A stretch of DNA of 64,000 nt from Aurantiacibacter sediminis (GTDB taxonomy: Bacteria > Pseudomonadota > Alphaproteobacteria > Sphingomonadales > Sphingomonadaceae). This document shows, piece by piece, positions 59,688 through 64,000 of the stretch. Below the pieces are notes generated by a model, which did not search any database, was not told the origin of the DNA, and was given only the letters and a program-made list of their open reading frames with translations. The translations under genes and the position numbers were made by a program. Positions within the stretch are counted from its first letter, which is position 1; each line of letters opens with the position of its first letter. Location: the NCBI RefSeq assembly GCF_016019885.1, contig NZ_JAEANY010000001.1, positions 558,001 through 622,000 of the forward strand. Reading direction: 5' to 3'.

Positions 59688-60386
59688 ATGTCTCGAGACG
59701 ATCCGAAAACTGCGATCACGCAGATTGGAGCCGCGAGCGCTCAGCCGGAGCGCACGCCGACGGTGTTCGCCATTATCGATAGTGACGCAACGCGTGGTCA
59801 ATTCATCGCGCAAACGGTGATGGATGCCGGGTATCAGGCGAAAATCTACGATAACAGCCGCGCCTATTTTGCTGCCTATGCCGAGCCGAATGTACTCTTC
59901 GCGCATGATGAAGGCTCCACCATGGGCGTCTGGGTCACGGAAATGGTCCGCTCCGGGCTAAGGGCGCCGCGGCTGGTCGCCTATTCGGAGAAACCTTCAG
60001 CAAGGAAAATCCTCGCAGCACTTGCAGCGGGGGCTTGCGACTATGTGAAATGGCCGTTCGGAGACGAGGCGGTGAATGCAATTGCGACCCGCCGCGTCGA
60101 GCCATCGAATTTCCTGTGGCATATCGCACATGGCGCGGTGAATGCACGCGAACGGGTGGCCAAGCTTTCCCAGGTGGAGCGCGACGTCCTACGCTGCCTC
60201 ACCACTGGCAGCACAAATGAGGAAGCCGCCCAGCAGCTGGGAATGGAGCCCGAAACAGTCAAAAGCCACCGCGCGCGTCTGATGGCGAAAATCGATGCTC
60301 ATTCGATCTCCGAGCTGACCAGGCTGCAGATCGATCTGGAAAATTACGATCGCCTGGCAGAATGGGGCGAAACCGCCGAAAACTGA
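59688..60386 (+). CDS. Response-regulator-like LuxR transcription factor with degenerate receiver
   Basis: 232 residues. A receiver-like domain (about 24-125) keeps the D-D pair in FAIIDSDATRG and the lysine in YVKWPF, but the phosphoacceptor position of the third strand is not clearly an aspartate (NVLFAHDEG). A LuxR helix-turn-helix follows (LSQVERDVLRCLTTGSTNEEAAQQLGMEPETVKSHRARLMAKI). The design resembles FixJ-type regulators that no longer depend on phosphorylation. The partner and target genes are unknown. Confidence 0.82.
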   Translation: MSRDDPKTAITQIGAASAQPERTPTVFAIIDSDATRGQFIAQTVMDAGYQAKIYDNSRAYFAAYAEPNVLFAHDEGSTMGVWVTEMVRSGLRAPRLVAYSEKPSARKILAALAAGACDYVKWPFGDEAVNAIATRRVEPSNFLWHIAHGAVNARERVAKLSQVERDVLRCLTTGSTNEEAAQQLGMEPETVKSHRARLMAKIDAHSISELTRLQIDLENYDRLAEWGETAEN

Positions 60387-60398
60387 GCTGGCGATCGT

Positions 60399-60418
60399 CC
60401 TCTTGGGCCCCCAAGAGG
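60399..60418. other. Hairpin between the two LuxR-type genes
   Basis: CCTCTTGG (60399-60406) and CCAAGAGG (60411-60418) form a perfect 8-bp stem with a 4-base loop. There is no T-tract on either strand, so it may be a stabilising or processing element rather than an intrinsic terminator. Confidence 0.5.
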
Positions 60419-60485
60419 GGGCACCCTTTCGCCATCGCCGATTGCGCGCTACACTCGCCGCGGGGCAAGGAGGTGTGCGAAGGCC

Positions 60486-61202
60486 ATGTACCGCATTATC
60501 GCCGCGATCGATAAAAGCACCGACCCGGCTGAGGTTCTGCAGGTGGTCGGCCAGGGCGCACGAATCTATGGCGCAATCAGGCACAGCTACCATTTCACTC
60601 CGATTTTTGAGCGGCAGACATCAAGCAAGGCGATCGTGGAGGCGTCCGGCTTTCCGGAGAAATGGATTGCGATCTATGACGATTTCTCTTTCCGGAAAAA
60701 CGATCCGATCCCCGAAACCATCATGGATCGCGGCAAAGTCACCACATGGGAACAGGTGCGCGAGCAATTGCGCCTTACCAATGAAGATGCGCGGGAGTTT
60801 TTCGGCGCGCTCGATGCAAGCGGCTTGCTGCACGGCATAGGCATACCGCTTTACGGCCCGCGCGGGCGCAATGCCTATTCTTCGTTTGGTTTTGCCGAAG
60901 CGCTTGCGCCGGATTCTGATGGAATTGTCGCCGCCTTGCAGACAATTGCGCAGGCAGCGCATCGCAGGATCTGCATGTTATTGGATGCAGACGCGATGCA
61001 GGATGTCAGGCTCTCCGATCAGGAAACCAACATCATGCACTGGATCGCCCAAGGCAAATCCAATACCGATATCGCGACCATTCTCGACATTTCGCCCAAT
61101 ACGGTTTCGACGCATACGAAGCGGATTTTCCGCAAGCTCGATACCTCGGATCGGGTCACTGCGACTGTGAAGTCGCTAAAGCTTGGGCTCATCTCTGCAT
61201 GA
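60486..61202 (+). CDS. LuxR-family quorum-sensing-type regulator
   Basis: 238 residues. An autoinducer-binding-like domain (about 10-155, YHFTPIFERQTSSKAIVEASGF, and WIAIYDDFSFRKNDPIPETIM with the W-Y-D residues that line the pocket) is followed by the LuxR helix-turn-helix (LSDQETNIMHWIAQGKSNTDIATILDISPNTVSTHTKRIFRKL). No luxI-type synthase is in the window, so it may be a solo receptor. RBS AAGGAGG lies 11 bases upstream. Confidence 0.88.
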   Translation: MYRIIAAIDKSTDPAEVLQVVGQGARIYGAIRHSYHFTPIFERQTSSKAIVEASGFPEKWIAIYDDFSFRKNDPIPETIMDRGKVTTWEQVREQLRLTNEDAREFFGALDASGLLHGIGIPLYGPRGRNAYSSFGFAEALAPDSDGIVAALQTIAQAAHRRICMLLDADAMQDVRLSDQETNIMHWIAQGKSNTDIATILDISPNTVSTHTKRIFRKLDTSDRVTATVKSLKLGLISA

Positions 61203-61229
61203 GCCAGAGATCAGGCAAGAAGACCGAGC

Positions 61230-61685
61230 GTGACTGAGGCGACAACTCCCCTTCAGCGGCTCGACGTTCTGATCGACAAACAGGGCGCCACGCTCGCTGC
61301 TATCGGGCGCGAGGCTTTGCGCGCGGTCGTCAAGGCCATGCCGACCGCCAATCGTATCGTCGATGAAAGCGACGGGTTGCTGCGCATCCATCACACGCCC
61401 GGGATGAGCCTCGATCACACCATCGTGACCGTCAGCTTTCACGGATATTGGGTGACCTATGATTTCCCGCAGGGTGACCGGATGATCGATTACGATGAAT
61501 TGCTGCGCCGCGCGAGCAAGGGCATGTATCACTATGTGATAGAAGGGCCGGGTGATGTGAAAGATCGCGAAGTCGAATGGCTGCTGAATGAGGCAGCCGA
61601 CCGCGCCGATCCGCCGCCCAATCCGGAGAACCATTCGCGGTTGTTTTTCATCGAGGATTTAATAGCAAAACGCCCGGACGCTTAA
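61230..61685 (+). CDS. Conserved protein of unknown function
   Basis: 151 residues, starting MTEATTPLQRLDVLIDKQGA. Soluble, alpha/beta, no signal, with FHGYWVTYDFPQGDRMIDYDELL as the most characteristic segment. No catalytic motif was recognised. It ends in a terminator that overlaps its last codons. Confidence 0.65.
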   Translation: MTEATTPLQRLDVLIDKQGATLAAIGREALRAVVKAMPTANRIVDESDGLLRIHHTPGMSLDHTIVTVSFHGYWVTYDFPQGDRMIDYDELLRRASKGMYHYVIEGPGDVKDREVEWLLNEAADRADPPPNPENHSRLFFIEDLIAKRPDA

Positions 61686-61705
61686 TCAAGCATTCGGGCG
61701 TTTTT
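61667..61705. terminator. Bidirectional intrinsic terminator between the unknown gene and ppa
   Basis: AAAACGCCCG (61667-61676) pairs with CGGGCGTTTT (61695-61704), with a second inner stem GCTT-AATC-AAGC. T-run follows on the plus strand and A/T-run on the minus strand, so it serves both convergent genes. Confidence 0.85.
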
Positions 61706-61720
61706 CTGTCAGAAATTCAA

Positions 61721-62251
61721 TTAGCCGTTTTTCGCGCGCTCTATCGCTTCGACGACAACACGCTTGGCTTCTGCTGCATCGCCCCATGCGCCGATGCGGA
61801 CCCATTTTTCGGCTTCGAGATCCTTGTAATGGGTGAAGAAGTGCTCGATCTGCTGGAAGATGATGCTTGGCAGATCCTTGGTTTCGCCAACGTCCGAATA
61901 GTAGGGGAACGTCGTGTCGACCGGCACGCAGACGAGCTTTTCATCGCCGCCATGTTCGTCTTCTAGATTGAGCACGCCAATCGGGCGAGCGCGGACAACG
62001 CAGCCGGCCATGAAAGGCGAGCGGGCGATCACCAGCGCATCCAGCGGGTCGCCATCGGGCGAAAGCGTGTGCGGAACGAAGCCGTAATTGGCCGGATAGC
62101 GCATCGGCGTGTGCAGGATGCGGTCGACAAACAGTGCGCCCGACTGCTTGTCGAATTCATACTTCACCGGCTCGCCGCCCGTCGGGACTTCGATGATGAC
62201 ATTCAGACTCTCCGGCGGATTATCGCCCGTCGGGATATGTTCGATACGCAT
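61721..62251 (-). CDS. ppa: Inorganic pyrophosphatase
   Basis: 176 residues of the family-I type: signature DGDPLDALV in ASPDGDPLDALVIA, the GGEPVKYEFDKQSG substrate site and RYPANYGFVPHT. It hydrolyses pyrophosphate. Single-copy housekeeping gene. It is convergent with the gene at 61230 and divergent from hisS. Confidence 0.95.
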   Translation of the reverse strand: MRIEHIPTGDNPPESLNVIIEVPTGGEPVKYEFDKQSGALFVDRILHTPMRYPANYGFVPHTLSPDGDPLDALVIARSPFMAGCVVRARPIGVLNLEDEHGGDEKLVCVPVDTTFPYYSDVGETKDLPSIIFQQIEHFFTHYKDLEAEKWVRIGAWGDAAEAKRVVVEAIERAKNG

Positions 62252-62378
62252 GGAATGCTCCGTTCCTTAAGGAATCTGGTGGCACCCCCTCCCAAAACTG
62301 GGCGAGCGCCTAGCCGATAGCTTATGGTTTGGCGAGAGGGATTTGCGAATTAGACGAAGGTGGGTAAGGGCAGCGGTC

Positions 62379-63632
62379 ATGGCAAAAGGCAACACACCGC
62401 AGGCGATCCGCGGAACGCAGGATATTTTCGGACCCGAGGCGGAGGCATTCGCTTTCGTCGTCGAAACATTCGAGCGCGTGCGCAAGCTCTACCGCTTCCG
62501 CCGCGTGGAAATGCCGGTTTTCGAGAAGACCGAGGTTTTCAGCCGCGCGATTGGTGAGACGACCGATGTTGTCTCCAAGGAAATGTATTCGTTCGAGGAT
62601 CGCGGCGGGGACTCTTTGACCCTGCGGCCCGAGTTCACGGCCGGGATCGCGCGCGCTTTCCTCACCAATGGCTGGCAGCAACATGCGCCGCTCAAAGTCG
62701 CAACGCACGGCCCGCTGTTCCGCTACGAGCGCCCGCAGAAGGGCCGCTATCGCCAGTTTCACCAGATCGACGCCGAGATCATTGGCGCCGCAGAGCCGCA
62801 GGCCGATGTCGAACTGCTGGCAATGGCCGACCAGGTGATCCGCGAACTGGGCATCGAGGGCGTGACGCTGCACCTCAACACGTTGGGCGATGGCGACAGC
62901 CGCGAAGCATGGCGCGCGGCGCTGGTGGAGTATTTCAGCGCGGTGAAGGGTGAGCTTTCCGAAGATTCGCAGGAGCGGCTGGAAAAGAACCCGCTGCGGA
63001 TCCTGGACAGCAAGGATCGCCGCGATCAGAAGTTTGTCGCCGATGCTCCCAAGATTGACGCCTTCCTGTCCGCCGAGGCCAAGGCTTTCTTTGACGCGGT
63101 GACGAGCGGGCTCGATGCGGCAGGTGTCAAATGGAAGCGCGCCGAAAGCCTCGTGCGCGGCCTCGATTATTATCGTCACACGGCGTTCGAGTTCATCCCG
63201 GACGAAGGCTCGGCTGCCGCCGATGCGCTGGGCAGCCAGAGCACGATCTTGGGCGGCGGTCGCTATGACGGGCTGATGGAAAGCCTCGGCGGCGCACCGA
63301 CGCCTGCTGTGGGTTGGGCTGCGGGGATCGAGCGGCTGGCTATGCTGGTGGGTGACCATCAAGAAAGCCAGACTGATGTCGTCGTCGTAGTGGAAGACGA
63401 TGAAATGGTTTCGCAAGGTCAATCCGCCGTCAGCGCCATTCGCGATGCTGGCCTGTCCGCTGAGTTCATCGCCTCGGGCGGAAAGAAGAAGCGTTTCGAC
63501 AAGGCCGTAAAAGTCGGCAGCCGCGTGATCATCGCCATGAGCGACGGTGAAAGGCGCGTGCGCTATGATGAGGGTTCTCCCGATCTCGAAAGCCTCGCCG
63601 CGACATTGCGCTCTCTCGATCTCGACGCATGA
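62379..63632 (+). CDS. hisS: Histidyl-tRNA synthetase
   Basis: 417 residues from the ATG at 62379 ([17 protein letters not shown]), chosen over 62343 because it begins the conserved start. Class-II motifs: motif 2 [19 protein letters not shown] and motif 3 region [12 protein letters not shown]; the histidine-binding [11 protein letters not shown]. It is followed with a 4-base overlap (ATGA) by prfA, a standard pairing in Sphingomonadales. Confidence 0.95.
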   Translation: MAKGNTPQAIRGTQDIFGPEAEAFAFVVETFERVRKLYRFRRVEMPVFEKTEVFSRAIGETTDVVSKEMYSFEDRGGDSLTLRPEFTAGIARAFLTNGWQQHAPLKVATHGPLFRYERPQKGRYRQFHQIDAEIIGAAEPQADVELLAMADQVIRELGIEGVTLHLNTLGDGDSREAWRAALVEYFSAVKGELSEDSQERLEKNPLRILDSKDRRDQKFVADAPKIDAFLSAEAKAFFDAVTSGLDAAGVKWKRAESLVRGLDYYRHTAFEFIPDEGSAAADALGSQSTILGGGRYDGLMESLGGAPTPAVGWAAGIERLAMLVGDHQESQTDVVVVVEDDEMVSQGQSAVSAIRDAGLSAEFIASGGKKKRFDKAVKVGSRVIIAMSDGERRVRYDEGSPDLESLAATLRSLDLDA

Positions 63633-64000
63633 CCATCCCTGCCGAACGTCTTCGCCAGATCGCCAATCGCTTCGCCGAGCTCGAGGCGCGGATGGCGTCT
63701 GGGCAGTTGGAAGGCGAGGAATTCGTCCAGGCTTCGCGCGATTATGCCGAGCTGGAGCCGGTGGCGAAGTCGGCTGCCGAAGTGCAGGCCATGCGCGAGG
63801 AGATCGCGGGGCTCACCGAAATGCTCGCCGATCCGGAAATGAAAGCCATGGCGGAAGAAGAGCTGGAAACGCTCAAAAAGGCGCTTCCGCAGGCCGAGCG
63901 CGCACTGTCCATCGCCATGCTGCCCAAGGATAGCGCCGACCAGCGCCCTGCCATGTTGGAAATCCGCGCGGGCACGGGCGGGGACGAAGCGGCGCTGTTC
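63629..64000 (+). CDS. prfA: Peptide chain release factor 1 (3' end outside window)
   Basis: The visible 124 residues ([25 protein letters not shown]...ILR-like [13 protein letters not shown]) cover the N-terminal helical domain and the conserved [10 protein letters not shown] element. The GGQ catalytic motif lies beyond the window. It reads stop codons UAA and UAG. It overlaps hisS by 4 bases and the frame runs off the end. Confidence 0.95.
   Translation, partial: MTIPAERLRQIANRFAELEARMASGQLEGEEFVQASRDYAELEPVAKSAAEVQAMREEIAGLTEMLADPEMKAMAEEELETLKKALPQAERALSIAMLPKDSADQRPAMLEIRAGTGGDEAALF

Noticed and set aside
60399-60418. Intrinsic terminator after the first LuxR-type gene
   Set aside because: The stem is perfect but no T-tract follows on either strand.
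1-64000. CRISPR arrays, tRNA or rRNA genes, insertion sequences
   Set aside because: No regularly spaced repeats, cloverleaf-type segments, rRNA-like stretches or transposase motifs were found by reading; a covariance-model scan would be decisive for tRNAs and small RNAs.

Overview
The window is GC-rich DNA from an alphaproteobacterium of the order Sphingomonadales, most likely family Erythrobacteraceae. The grounds are a serine palmitoyltransferase next to its dedicated acyl carrier protein (sphingolipid synthesis), ctrA and divK cell-cycle regulators, a DksA without the usual zinc cysteines, an RcGTA-type gene transfer agent (GTA) cluster, and the gene neighbourhoods DUF3572/divK and lptB/rpoN. 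No rRNA, tRNA, CRISPR array, transposase or integrase was recognised.

Layout. 1-8.1 kb is housekeeping: the end of an OmpA-type outer-membrane protein, a sterol desaturase-like enzyme, a tandem cold-shock protein with a glycine/arginine-rich head, argD-argF-hslO, queC and a lipoprotein Cu/Zn superoxide dismutase. 8.2-22.3 kb is a minus-strand GTA cluster running from terS at the right to a DUF2793 gene at the left: terminase, portal, prohead protease, capsid, connectors, tail, tape measure, distal-tail proteins and an NlpC/P60 peptidase. It is preceded by a sigma70-like promoter and a strong intrinsic-terminator hairpin before terS. 22.5-35.9 kb holds a YqaA/DedA membrane protein, an unlisted 48-residue gene, an OsmC protein, ACP plus serine palmitoyltransferase, divK, DUF3572-HAD-RidA-GDPD-GNAT, dksA, a PilZ protein, a solute-binding lipoprotein, an HNH protein, gluQ, a cobalamin adenosyltransferase and a small hydrophilic gene behind a textbook general-stress (EcfG) promoter. 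35.9-46.4 kb holds mutS, maeB, a YciE/YciF-like protein, an SDR enzyme, trmB, an MscS channel, an S41 peptidase and ctrA.

46.4-51.3 kb is a TonB-dependent receptor/phytase/beta-propeller locus, probably for organic phosphate. Its phytase is cut short by an in-frame TAA, and the receptor's ribosome-binding site lies in an 8-bp hairpin. 51.3-53.6 kb is an AT-richer restriction-modification pair (HindVP-like nuclease and cytosine-5 methyltransferase). 53.6-55.5 kb is a small-gene cluster bracketed by a direct repeat: a diverged copy of the last ~52 codons of rpoN lies at 53.6 kb and the intact rpoN begins at 55.36 kb. The rest holds lptB, a BON-domain MscS channel, two LuxR-type regulators, ppa, hisS and the start of prfA.

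How it fits together. The GTA genes overlap or abut and would be transcribed mostly as one unit. Its intergenic gaps carry palindromic repeats, and one of these elements recurs downstream of ctrA, a known GTA regulator in other alphaproteobacteria. The most noteworthy observations are the GTA leader with a possible attenuator, the altered domain layout of the GTA distal-tail genes, the restriction-modification/rpoN-scar island, the nonsense-truncated phytase and the hairpin-masked receptor start.
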